From assembly GCF_015832195.1 (NCBI RefSeq), contig NC_052018.1:58589666-58653665 (forward strand): DNA of 64,000 bases, given 5' to 3'. The notes beneath the pieces are model-generated. The model saw nothing but the letters and a program-made list of their open reading frames with translations, was not told where the DNA came from and did not search any database. Both the position numbers and the translations under genes were made by a program. Below are positions 39,001-50,100 of the stretch, piece after piece. The DNA is from Motacilla alba alba (taxonomy: Eukaryota > Chordata > Aves > Passeriformes > Motacillidae). Each line of letters starts with the position of its first letter. Position 1 is the first letter of the stretch.

Positions 39001-41265
39001 AGTAGGTTCACAGGATGCATTTGTAGGAGAATTAACAATGAAGGATTTTTTGGCTTTCTGACTCCAGTTTTCTGTCCCTATTGACAATCATGTAATATAA
39101 TCCTCTGTAATTATTTGTGAAACTTCAACTTGAAGGTTGAAACTAGATTAATTTATGCCTCCATTTTAATTCCCTGTGAGGAAAGAAATCTTAGCTAATG
39201 ACAGTACCTTGTTTTCTTCTCTTCTGGGATGGTTACTTCCAGTTTAGTTTCCTAATAAAGGTTTGAATTTGGGTCTTTCAGCTTTCCAAATTGCTAGTGT
39301 CATGTAGGCCACCACAAAATATCAAGAAATCTGCTAGATAGGAAGCAGTGAGAGAGGAAATCCCTGATTTTCTGTTAGCCTCAAATAGCTCATCTTTCCC
39401 CCCTCCCTCTTTCCTTGTGTCCCTGAGCATGACACCCATTACTGAGGTGAGCAGATGGACTCCCACAAGCCCCATAATGTGTCAGCTCTCAGCACCATAC
39501 TCCCTAAATATTACTGGCCTGTGGGAATTCGGAACCAAGATGCTAGAAATCTCTTTTGCCCACATGACTTACCACTATTGCTTCCAGCAGAACCCACTGC
39601 CTTGGGGTGATTTTGAGATTTTATTTAAAATATTTAAGCTTGAATCAAAAATACTTTCTTTTTTTTTTTCTCTTACCTTAAGTTCAACCAGTGCTGAAAC
39701 GCAGTAACATAAAGTATGTTTGCTGTTTGTTCTCTTTTAATTCTCTCCTTCCTTTTCCATGCACACATAAATACACACAGTCTTCAATATCTCAAATACC
39801 ATGAAAAAAAACCAGGAATCAGTAAGTGCCCAGTTGGCAGAAGGGGAGTGCTCTCCTCAGCCTCTTTTTTATGTGTCTCAGTCATCTTTTGCTGAGTAAT
39901 ATAAGACTTCCACATTAGGGAAAAAAATATGGTTTCAGAGTTTTGAGTTGAATATTGTATATAATAATATGGTTTCAGGGTTTTGAGTTGAATATCGTAT
40001 CTAAAAATGTTACACATGTTCCAGTAAACAAAAAGAGTATTCATATACTGCACAGTGACACTGTCTTCTCAATCATGTCATGGTGCATATTTAGCAATGA
40101 GGAATCTTCTTTTTACATAATATCCTTAGGATTTCCCAGCTCCCAAAAAATCTGAACATCTGAAATTCTCATGAAACTCCTACCCACGATTCTTTGTCTG
40201 AAAAATGTGGAGGAAAATTAGTAACAACAAACACACTCCCAGAAACCAGTGTGTTTTCTAAGAGGGTAATGTTACTGCAGCCACGTTTCTTTTCATTTAT
40301 AGCATCCTTATCACATTGAAAGGTGTATTCTGACACAGCCTCCATGAGGCAGTAGGACACTTAACCTGCAGCTGGTACACTGAAGAACTTTGCTATCTGA
40401 ACTTGAAGCGAGTCATTAAAGCCAGTCAATTCAAGATGTAACTTTTCAGCCCTTTGTCACATTATGAGCAGCTTTTAACATTGGTAATGTGATGGTGGAC
40501 AGGAACATTTTTCATCACTGGTCAAATAAAAAAAAAATTCCTGAGTTTTTTCTTCATGCATCCGGAGAGCTCAAAACTAACCAAGGACAAACATGAAACT
40601 GCTGAAATATGAAACAATTAAAGGAAATCCCAGTTTAAATCATAATCTCCAGATGGAAAGTGTAAAAAAAAAAAAAAAAGAAGAAAAAGTTTCACTGGAT
40701 GCTCATTCTATTCTTTTTTTTTTTTTTCAGTGAACTCTGCTTACATTTGAAATAAGAACATTTTGTGGGTTTGTGCAGGAGAATTCAATATATATACAGG
40801 TGTTTCATCAGGATCAGGACTGGTGCTGCAGTAAATTCAAAGCACTTCCCCTAATTTAATCAGTGAGTTTGAAACCTTTAAGGACAGAATTAAATTAGTC
40901 TTTTCAAAGAGTAAAAGACTGCTCATTTTGTTGGAATTGAACTCACATTAGTAATGTAGTTGACATCTCATCATCTACATATCCCTATATCCCATCAGTC
41001 AGAAGTGACAGGGTTATGCTTGTCAGTATAATGAAAGATGATGGGAATTTTTATCCATGAGGGTACCTTGAGCTATGATGATTTTATTTGCAGGAAAAGA
41101 TACTTCTCAATAGAGAGAAATTAAAGAATCTGTAGGATTACCAGTAAAATATGTTTTTGTAATACTCAGAAAAAAAGAGAACAGAAATAAAATTAGTCTA
41201 ACACTTAAAATAATAAATTAAGAACAGTCTAAAATTTAACAATCTGCTTTCACTTTTTGGTGAAG
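33042..41265. other. Intergenic sequence between SYNE1 promoter and MYCT1
   Basis: About 8 kb with no recognisable exon, RNA gene or transposon. It holds AT-rich unique-looking DNA, a 40-bp tandem duplication at 39926-40002 and A/T runs near 40665 and 40714. A G-rich plus-strand patch around 36180-36360 (many GGGG, GGAGG) is the only notable compositional feature. Enhancers could be present but cannot be recognised from one sequence. Confidence 0.5.
39926..40002. repeat. Tandem duplication, 40-bp period, two copies
   Basis: The phrase TATGGTTTCAGRGTTTTGAG occurs 40 bp apart (GGTTTCAG at 39931 and 39971). The copies continue with TTGAATATYGTAT and differ at a few bases. It is a simple local duplication. 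Confidence 0.9.
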
Positions 41266-41440
41266 ATTCCACATGTTGCCCAGAGAAGTTGTGGGTGCCC
41301 CAACCCTGGAAGTGTTCCAGGCCAGGTTGGATGTGGCTTTGAGGAACATGGTCTAGTGGAAGGTTCCAACCCTGCCAAGGCAAAGGGGTTGGAACTAGAT
41401 GATCTTGAAGGTTTCTTCCAGCCCAAACCATTCTATGAGT
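41266..41440 (+). mobile_element. CR1 LINE 3' end
   Basis: This is a clear CR1 tail: TGCCCAGAGAAGTTGTGGGT, then GGAAGTGTTCCAGGCCAGGT, TGGAACTAGATGATCTTGAA, and finally CCAAACCATTCTATGA, with the terminal ATTCTATG octamer at 41430-41437. It is 5'-truncated to roughly 175 bp and lies about 2 kb upstream of the MYCT1 first exon. Confidence 0.92.
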
Positions 41441-43150
41441 CTGTCTCAGGATATGATGTGCGGAACCCCTTTTAGATAAATTCTGTTGCCTGAACTAGCA
41501 ATTCTTACTTCTTCTTGCAAGAGTAAATCGTGGAAAGACAGATTGAAACTGACCAGAGAGAGCCTCCTGCTTAGCAAGTCAGTTTAAACCCACATCACCT
41601 TTACTCATTTAAAACTTTATTTGTTGCAAGTTGCTGATAGGCATTATGGGTGTGTGTCACAGGTAAGACTTTTGGTTGTGCAGCTTCTCTGATCTGCTGC
41701 TGGTAATTGCCCATATCAGTTGTTTGTTTCTGAGGAAAGCAAGAAAACTCCCATCTTGGAACATATTGTCCAGGTAGACACTGTCCTATTTCTCAGTGTT
41801 GTCAGCTTTTTCCCAAAGAATTAAGGTTTTTATTTCATACACTTGATTATGGGTAATATGCAATGATTTGTATACATGTTCGTGTCTGAACTCAGATGCT
41901 TTTCAACTAGATTGTGTTAAATTCTTTTTTACAATGATCATCTCAGTAGATGCAGTCAGTAAACTAAAATAATTTAATTTCCTCATTTTAGAGTTTACAA
42001 TAATTCAGTTTTGGTTTATTTCCCTATGGTCTTGGAAAACAAATCTAACCCTAGTTGATAACTACTTATTTTGTATATTTTTAACATCTATTCTGGTATC
42101 AGTGTCCCAACTGAAACTAAATAATCTCAGAACTTCTTATGAAGTTGTATCTTATTCACAGTCATCTGAAAACCAGATCTTTTTCATTTAAGTTCTTAAC
42201 TCAGTATTTGGATATGCAATTTTAAGCACAAGCTTTGAAAACTATCAGTGTCCATTAACCATCAGGGTGTCTTTACTCAGTATTTTTAAAAATTTCTTTC
42301 ATGAAGAACAAAACCAAACTGAAGCACAACAAAGAGTCTATAATTTAAGATTAAAATTATGCCCCATACACATCTTAATATTGAAATAGTCCTAAATTTA
42401 GTGGATTCTAGATATTTATTATGAAAAATAAACTCAGCTAGTTCTGGGTTTGGGTTTGTTTGGGGATTTTATAGTATAAGGGCAAGGAAACCCTCTTACG
42501 ACTCTTCAGAGAACAGAGGTTTCCATTCATAGCAGAATGTTTATGGACATCCATTATCTGAAATATATTTAAGAAGAAAATAGTTAAAAGCTTGATTCTA
42601 CAGAAATTATCACACAAGTACAAGATAATATATTTAATCCATGTTTGCTCATTCTCCATTAATTCTAGGTCTATGGCGTTAAATGTCTTGGCTATTTTCT
42701 CTTGTAGCTGTGTTGGTATTGCTATATGTTATATATAGCAGCAATACCTACAATCCCATTGGGGAATTAACACATTGTATTAAACGTGTCCAAGCAATTA
42801 GCTCAAAGCCTGTTTGTGTGCCAGGGAACTCATATTTCAGAATGGGGTGTGGAAAGGAAAAAATGTACAGTTAAACTGTCAGGCCCAGCTAGTTCCTCAA
42901 ACCAGCCAGGGAGCAATGGTAAATACTAAACCATCCTCATACCCTAAATTAATATCCTAAAGAATTGGTGTCCATTAAAAACCTCTTGATGCATTTCTTT
43001 CTTACTGAAAATTCCTACTCGTATAGAAGTTCTTTTGGATGTTGAAGGAACGTCTTCAACATAGAAAATCCTTAAAGGAAAGAGAAAGGAATTTTCATCT
43101 CTCTATCTCTGGGCTTTTGGAGTTCTAAAAGTTCAGAGAAGGAGGTGATT
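41441..43150. other. Sequence upstream of MYCT1, nothing specific recognised
   Basis: AT-rich unique-looking sequence between a CR1 tail and the probable MYCT1 promoter region. No CpG island accompanies MYCT1, in contrast to SYNE1. No exon or repeat is recognised. Confidence 0.5.
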
Positions 43151-43161
43151 TGGTATTGTTC

Positions 43162-43210
43162 TGAGTCAATTTGCTCTGACTAAGGAAATGACGAGAAGGA
43201 AACTACTTCC
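43162..43210 (+). promoter_or_regulatory. MYCT1: AP-1 site and paired ETS-core motifs upstream of MYCT1
   Basis: A perfect TGAGTCA (AP-1) lies at 43162-43168. AGGAAATGA at about 43183 and the inverted pair in AAGGAAACTACTTCC (43196-43210) carry GGAA/TTCC ETS cores. In mammals MYCT1 is mainly endothelial and under ETS-factor control, so the motifs fit, but ETS cores are frequent by chance. The transcription start site is not known. Confidence 0.4.
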
Positions 43211-43224
43211 CTGTCTCGGGAACC

Positions 43225-43422
43225 ATGTGGTGTTCCAAGATAAGGCAAGCACTTACTAATTCGAGTCCAGAAGCAGGAAATGTGATACATCCATTTCCTT
43301 TCAGGCAAACAACACAGTTCCGTGGCAGCACAAAAGCTTTGCTTCTAGTACAAAAATCTCAAAATTCAGAAAACTATTGCTCCTCTGTGGACGTACCATT
43401 CTGTATTTGCTATTTGGATGTT
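43225..43422 (+). other. MYCT1: Open in-frame sequence upstream of the MYCT1 start (5' UTR or N-terminal extension)
   Basis: The MYCT1 frame stays open upstream of the preferred ATG to another ATG at 43225 (A at -3), adding 66 codons. The human protein also has a longer form that starts upstream and reads L-V-D-I-M-A-N-N just before the common part. Here the corresponding residues are Y-L-D-V-M-D-R-N, which aligns. The rest of the extension lacks the strongly hydrophobic segment of the human long form, so it may be untranslated leader that is open by chance. Confidence 0.4.
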
Positions 43423-43474
43423 ATGGATAGGAACAGTACTTTTACTCCAATCACATGGCCACCAAAGTTTTGGG
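43423..43474 (+). CDS. MYCT1: MYCT1 first coding exon (N-terminal 17 codons)
   Basis: MYCT1 is a small single-pass membrane protein of endothelium. From ATG at 43423 the reading is M-D-R-N-S-T-F-T-P-I-T-W-P-P-K-F-W followed by one G, then a consensus donor GTAAGG at 43475. This parallels the mammalian N-terminus (M-A-N-N-T-T...W-P-E-N-F-W-E) in length, N-[ST]-T sequon, WP..FW and the phase: the split codon beginning with G would give the expected Glu. Kozak context is good (G at -3, G at +4). The second exon, encoding the membrane span, the arginine-rich stretch and the C-terminal tail, was not found in the remaining 20 kb and should lie to the right. The match is short; synteny with SYNE1 adds weight. 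Confidence 0.75.
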
Positions 43475-44529
43475 GTAAGGATGTTGATTTTTTTTTCCAG
43501 AATATTCCTAATGTAAATGCAGATATTTGTTGTTGATTGCCTTAAAAAAATACTTCTATATACTTTCAAGCCTCATGTTGGATGCAAAGAGTAATGAATA
43601 GGTTTTGTATTTCCTGCAGTGATAAGACTGTTTTCCAAATGTTTCTTTGACAAAGATTTATAATGTTTTTAAATGAATGAAGACAGCAGAAGCTGCCAGG
43701 GCAAAATTGATTGTTTAAGAAAGTTCATTACTGCAGTCAGTTGAAAAGGTGTCCATTGACTTCAGTCAATAGTCAGACCAGGTAGACATTCTCAACTGCT
43801 TAATGGATGTACCTACACAGCAGACATGATCTGTTTCATCTCTTGATGAAAATGGGATAGCAAAGGCTAAATGTGTTTCAACATTTGGAATAAACTTTTA
43901 TTCCTCCAGAATGAAAAGTTATTTGTAATTTGTTGTGCTGCCTTATGGCGAGATTTTCCTTACTTTTTCCTCAATGTGTATTTTGTTTATTATCTATTAT
44001 GGCTGTTTTCTTTCACCCAAATCTGGGAATAGTTCATAAACTGAAATGTACAGTGTGAGGTGAAAGTATCTGTTATACTGAAATTCATTCAGGGTAATTA
44101 GATTAATTGATTTGATCTTAAAGGATTCTGTGCAATTGCTGTGGAAAATCTTTCCCTCCAAAGATTCCCTCTGTTGCTTGCTCTGTTTAATATTAACATT
44201 TATTAGCAATTAGCTTGGAATTAATTACACATCTGGTTTTCTCTATTGTATTATTGCTATTGAGCAATGATCCCTCCAGGAATCTGAACACTATTTAAAA
44301 CTACAAAATAATATGCATCAGTGAAATACAACTTCAGTTGCACAGAAGTGCACTAGGAAAAGAGTGGAAAAAAAAAAACCCCATACAAGTGGATGGAAAG
44401 AAGTCCCTTTTCTTTCTTGTCATAAGGAACAAGAATCTCTTGGATGCCATCTAGGCTTCCTGCAGTGACACATATATTTTCCTACTGACAGACATGAAAG
44501 TATCACTTAATTTTTGTGTCTTGGGCTAA

Positions 44530-44568
44530 AGAGTAGAGTACTGATAATCTTAGAGTAGAGTACTGATA
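44530..44568. repeat. Short tandem duplication, 22-bp period
   Basis: AGAGTAGAGTACTGATA is repeated exactly at 44530 and 44552 with five bases between. No function is implied. Confidence 0.95.
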
Positions 44569-47060
44569 TTTATCTTTGATAAAGACTTACAGACTAACTG
44601 ATGAAAAATTAGAGTTATTACTGTTTCAGAGTCTTTTGTCTGGAGATTGTCTGTTGGACTCTGAAGAACAGCAATCATTTTTTTACAGTGAAGGTGGATG
44701 TGATTCTAAAATGGCTGTTCCAGAATAAAAACTTGCTGCATTTGACAACACACAGCAGGACACGCCTTATCAGACTTATTATTGAAAGGGTAAACACCTC
44801 CTTTCATCCTCATCGCTCACCTGGCTGGTCTGACACTGTGCCCAGACCTGATCACATCCCATTTTCTTAGGCTCTGACAGCAGATGAACCTCAGAAATTG
44901 GATTTTTGTGAAGAGCTTTCATGGTTCTTGAAAGGGAAGATGCCTCTCAGATTTTTCTTACTTTTCTGACAGATTTTAGAGGAGTGAATATAGTTTTCTC
45001 TTTGTTTCCTGTAGGTACATCATGTATGGTAGACTAGGAAGGGTGACTGTATAGTTTATGTTAGAAGATGATTGACATAAGCTCACTGTGTGGAAACATC
45101 ACTTTAAACAATAGAAATGTGTTTCCTGACATCCTGGAGATACATGACTTGAGGGAAAAAACCCCAAAAACTATACATAATAGATATAAATAAAATTTAG
45201 TTCTTTATTAAATAAGAATGCAGTACTTGGAACTGATTTTTTTGGACATGGCTTAAAGGATGTTTTCTAAGCCACCAACCATGGATGTGGATGTTATTAC
45301 ATTACCATGATACATTCCTTCTCCCTACATGTGTGACTTCTCAGCATCTTCCATGGACTCAGCCAAAGTGCAAACTTCAGCATATGCACAAAGGTTTGCT
45401 GAGAGGGACTAAGTTTGTGAGAAAAAAAATCAGTGCTGTAAAAACAGTCAAGCAGCTGTTCATAATGATATTTAATCTCTTATGATTTTATAAACCATCT
45501 ATTGTCTAACAACTGGTTCTCTATGATGGAAAATATACAGGCATCCTGTTTTCTATAGTTTCCCAGTTTCCAGTGATAACTTCACACAATAGCTTCTTAA
45601 AAGTGACTCTAAGAATTTTAGAACAATGAACAAACTAAGCTGTCCTCTGCTTATTTATGTGTGAGCACATATAAATCATTTTACAGTTGCTCCAGGCCAG
45701 TGCAAGTGTGCCTCAAGCAAGCTGTGTAGAGAAAAACAAGCTATAAACACCTCAATATAAGTCATTCTGTGTGAGTTGTCTAAGTAGTCTAAACCCTTTT
45801 TCTCATGCAAAGACCTTGAAAAATGATAATATTTTTAAAAATTGGTACATATTTTTTTGCAAGCTCTGTTTACAATCAGTGACAGACTGGAGAGTTAATA
45901 ACTGTAATGCTTAGCTGTAGACCTTGCAGGAATTCTTCTTTGAATTCAGATGCCACCATTGTCAATCTGCAGTATTTTTGGAATGCTAAGTTATGCAGTG
46001 GAGGAAAACAAAGAAGCAAAAAAGTTGTTTTGCAGGCCCAAAATCACTTCTGCTAGGAAAAGAAAAATCTTAAACTCTTCTTCTGTTTTAAATTAATGAG
46101 TTTATGATAGACCTCCTGGCCCTGTCAGCAAATGACCTCTGTGTAATGTGTCATAAGCAAAAAATTTAGATCCTGACTCTCACTTGGCTAGAGCTTTTTC
46201 CGACTACAGATGTTTTGCAAAGTCTTTGTAGATATCCATGTCTGTTTCAGATAAGTTGTCTGAGCTAATGCCAGGATGCAGGAGCTCATTTCTATGAGGT
46301 GCCAGCTTCTGTGAAGCTATGTAGCTCCTGCCCACCCTCCTTTGCAGTGGGAATCCATGGTATGGTACTTTGGAAGTGGTAAGAAGAGAAGCACTTAAAG
46401 GCAGTCCCTGCTGAACTTCAGTACTGCTGATATCACATTGTAACTGTAGACAGAGAGTCTGGATTGTATTTTTTTATTACTAGTTTCAAAAGGAGGCTGA
46501 GTGAGCTCATCTCTCTCACTGAGCTTAATAATAGCTGAGTGAGAAATTCAAGGTTTGATACCCATTCATCAACAAATAATCTCACTTTTTACTATTTTAA
46601 TATAGACTTTATTGAGTTCATTTTGATTTATAAGATAACAGCGGGAGCAAAGATGTTTCCACTTAAACCAGGAGTGCATTTCTTGTAATTCCTAAAAGCA
46701 TTTTCAGTTGGACACAAGTAAATACAATAAATGTCTTCAAGACAATATTTCTTCAGCATAGATAACAATATAATTACAGATCAGGAAATTTAATTTAAAT
46801 AGTACATTTGATCAATGTGACAGTAGCAGAGAGAAAAAGTGCAAGCAGAATTTAATCAACATTAACTTAGATCTCTAGACTACCCTTCAGTCTAGTTTTA
46901 CTCAAGTGTCTATTTAAAAATTCAACCTTAAAATTTAATAACTTAAAAACATTAAGGACACTTTTCTTTTCTTGAATCAGAATCCAGGGTGTTGTTTGTT
47001 TGGTGTGTGGAAATAATGCCATATATCAGCTGGCTTCCAGCATTTTGAGATTGCAAACTG

Positions 47061-47104
47061 CTCAGCACACACTATAGGCATTGTGTACTCAGCACACACT
47101 ATAG
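47061..47104. repeat. Short direct repeat, 27-bp period
   Basis: CTCAGCACACACTATAG occurs exactly at 47061-47077 and 47088-47104. Confidence 0.95.
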
Positions 47105-50100
47105 CACTATATTGCTTGGCTTCATAAGCCACAAATGCACCCATGCTTTTAAATATATCAAGTTTTCCTAGTCTCTCCCTCAACCCACTGGTCTTCTCCT
47201 CATTAAAATGTGTCTGTTTGTTTGAAAGAAGTCAGACCATGTGCTCTGCTGAAGAAAATGCCATAAAAGATGAGCATATTCTAATGCCTCATGCTGTGTT
47301 TATCCTGTTACTGGTGTAGCAATAATCGTGGTTAAGGGCTGTGCATCACTCTCTTTGTGCACTGGAGTAATACTTGGGAAGGGCAGCACTTCCACAATCA
47401 GTAACACAGCTGCTGGGCACTGCAAAGTCCTGCCTAGACAGCCACGGGACATAATTCCTCTTCTGGGATCCTTCATGAGTGCCATTCATGGCAGAGTCGA
47501 AGCATAAGCAAGAGATCCAGCCCTGTTCCTTGCAGGTAGGAAAAGCAGCATTTGTGGTGCAGCAGGTTAAACCTCTTGGCTTACACTTGGATGTCTGTGT
47601 CAGCCCATTTCCAGCACAGCCCCTGGCTGGTCTGCCCTCATTCCCTTTGCTCCTGTTCACATGCTGTGTACACATTCCAGGCACAGTTTAGCAGCAACAA
47701 AAAGGCTCAGGGACCTGCCTCAGCTGTCCTGCTGGACGTGTGGACACAGGAAGACTGCAGGTTGGCGCCAGCTGTGGAGCACTTGACATCAAGCAGATGT
47801 GGCAGTGGGATCTTCTTACGAGCCACTACTGTTCCTAGTCTGATGACTGAAAGAGACCAGTGTCTTTGAACCAGAGTCACCCATACAGCCTTTATCCTGC
47901 CATTGCTAACAGGGCAGAGGATTTCAATGAGCTGACAATGCAGCTCCTTTCCTGGCAGAAAGGAGGAAGTAAAGTTGTGACATAGAAACACTTACAGCTG
48001 ATTTATACCACTGAAGATTTTTTCTCAGTAGAGAAAACCTTCAGGGTTGAAGTGGAAAAAAAGAGGGAGGAAAACACAGCAAAATTACAGCTTTGGATTC
48101 AGGTGATCTATCAACCTCAAGGATGTATTTCCTAAATTGTTATTATTCTTCTCTTCAATTCTCTTTTCTCCCTTTTCAAAATCACGCCAGTGTGTGCATT
48201 CATTCTTTCTGGTATTTTAATTCATGTCAATGAGCCAAAACAGAGCAAGGTGATTGCAGACACTGCATCACCTGGAGTTTTTCCTTGCAGTTTGTGTCTT
48301 TTGTTTTGTCAATTCTCTGTGATTTGGAAAAAAACCAATAATTTTAAAAGTGTGATATTTGGCAGCATATCACACATCATAAGGAATTCATAGTACAAGG
48401 AATAAATTTTTTTTCCAGGAGATATAATCTCTTTCTGCAGAGTCTTTGGGTTAGATCACTAATGCCTACAAAATTTGGAAAAAGGAGCTTCTTCCTTTTG
48501 AAATTATCATGCTGGAGTCAGATGACTTCAGACTTTACAGGCTCCTGTGTTGGAAGCAGCCCCAATAGGAGAACAGAGACAGGGAGAGGCAAAATGCTTT
48601 CTTTCAATCTCATCATGCAGCCTGGTTGTAGTGTTTTAGGGAATGATTCCTTACAGTGCTAATCCAAAATAAAAGGTACTCTTAGAAAACAGAGACTTAA
48701 AGTAAGGATAGAGCCTTACAACTCTAATAAACAATAAATGAAAATTGAATTCCAATGATAACTGATATTGCCAATTTTTAATTTCTTTAACCTCATTGGG
48801 TTTTAGCATTTAGTTAAAATGCTATAAAAAACCAGTTATGATTACCCTATAAGAATAAAAATTAAAAGCAAGTCAAATTCATTAATACATAGTGAATGGG
48901 AGGGAAAGGAGCAGTACGATCTAAGCAAATGTTATCAGAGGAAGGAATGAATCATATTGATCTGGTGAATTCAGACAAATCTGAGGGAATATATCTGAGT
49001 TCTTTGGTCAGGAGCCTGTACTAAAACCTTTCCTGTGTCACAGCCAGCCATATATGTATATGTAAAATGCAGTCTGCACACTGAATCTGCAGCTCCCCAT
49101 CTGGCGTACACTGACAATATCTACAGCAACCACTCTCCTGCTCAGATTTCCCAGAGTGCTTTATCAAGCACTGCTTTAGCACGTTTGCTTAACTCTTGGA
49201 TCTCAGAGTTTGAATTCTGCCTCATCAGGGTTACTGATCCACAGCTCAGGACTTACTTGCAGCTTGGGATTTTAGCTCATGGTCTATGATATTAAGGGGC
49301 TCAAATCATTGAGCAGACATTGAGCAGTATCCATAATGATGGAGTTGATATGAGAGTTAATTGTGTGTGAACAAACCTTCCGACTCCTCACCTATTTTTT
49401 ACAAGCAAATAAGTAGCAGATTTGCTATTATAAATTTCCTCGAGTCATAGTTCTTTATTGCTTGCCTAACCTTTAATCTTCTAACTAAGATTTTTCTCCT
49501 TTACTCAATCAAGAAGGAGCCTTTAAAAAAGGCAAAAAAAGCAGTTTATCTTGCATTCCTATTTCAAAGCCAAGTATATCTACTGATGGTAGAATAAGAC
49601 CTTGTTTTGAAGAGTGTATAATCCAAATGCCCTCCTCGTTGTCTTATTCTAGTATCAGTCAGTAGCATGTGAATTCAGGCAACCCCATGGAGAAGTAGTC
49701 TAACATAAAATAGTAAATAATAAGGAGGGATGCATTTCTTAGTTTAGTCAGAAAACTGTGAGAATTCACTACATGAAATGGCCAGGAAAACTGGCTGAGA
49801 AATATAGCCTTGTTTCTTAGCCCAGAAGATATTGGTCATATGGGCTAATTAGAGCACTATTTCCTTAAAGTATGTGCAAAATATGTGAATGGTGTGAGTG
49901 CATACTACAAGGTATAGTGCAGACAGAATTAGGGAATGCCTATACACCTTTGTGTCAGTCTTGTATGGACAGACCATGTCCTTGGGGCTGAAGATTTCTG
50001 ATTCTGTCAAATAAGACACCTGCAAGCATATCTGCTTAGTGGATGTGTAGCTGTGTTGAGTAAAGGCAATGGTGACATAAAGCCTTCTCACACTCCTCCT

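Noticed and set aside
47300..47991. Cluster of frames of about 60-112 codons on both strands
   Set aside because: GC-richer patch with fewer stops; no recognisable domain or exon boundaries.
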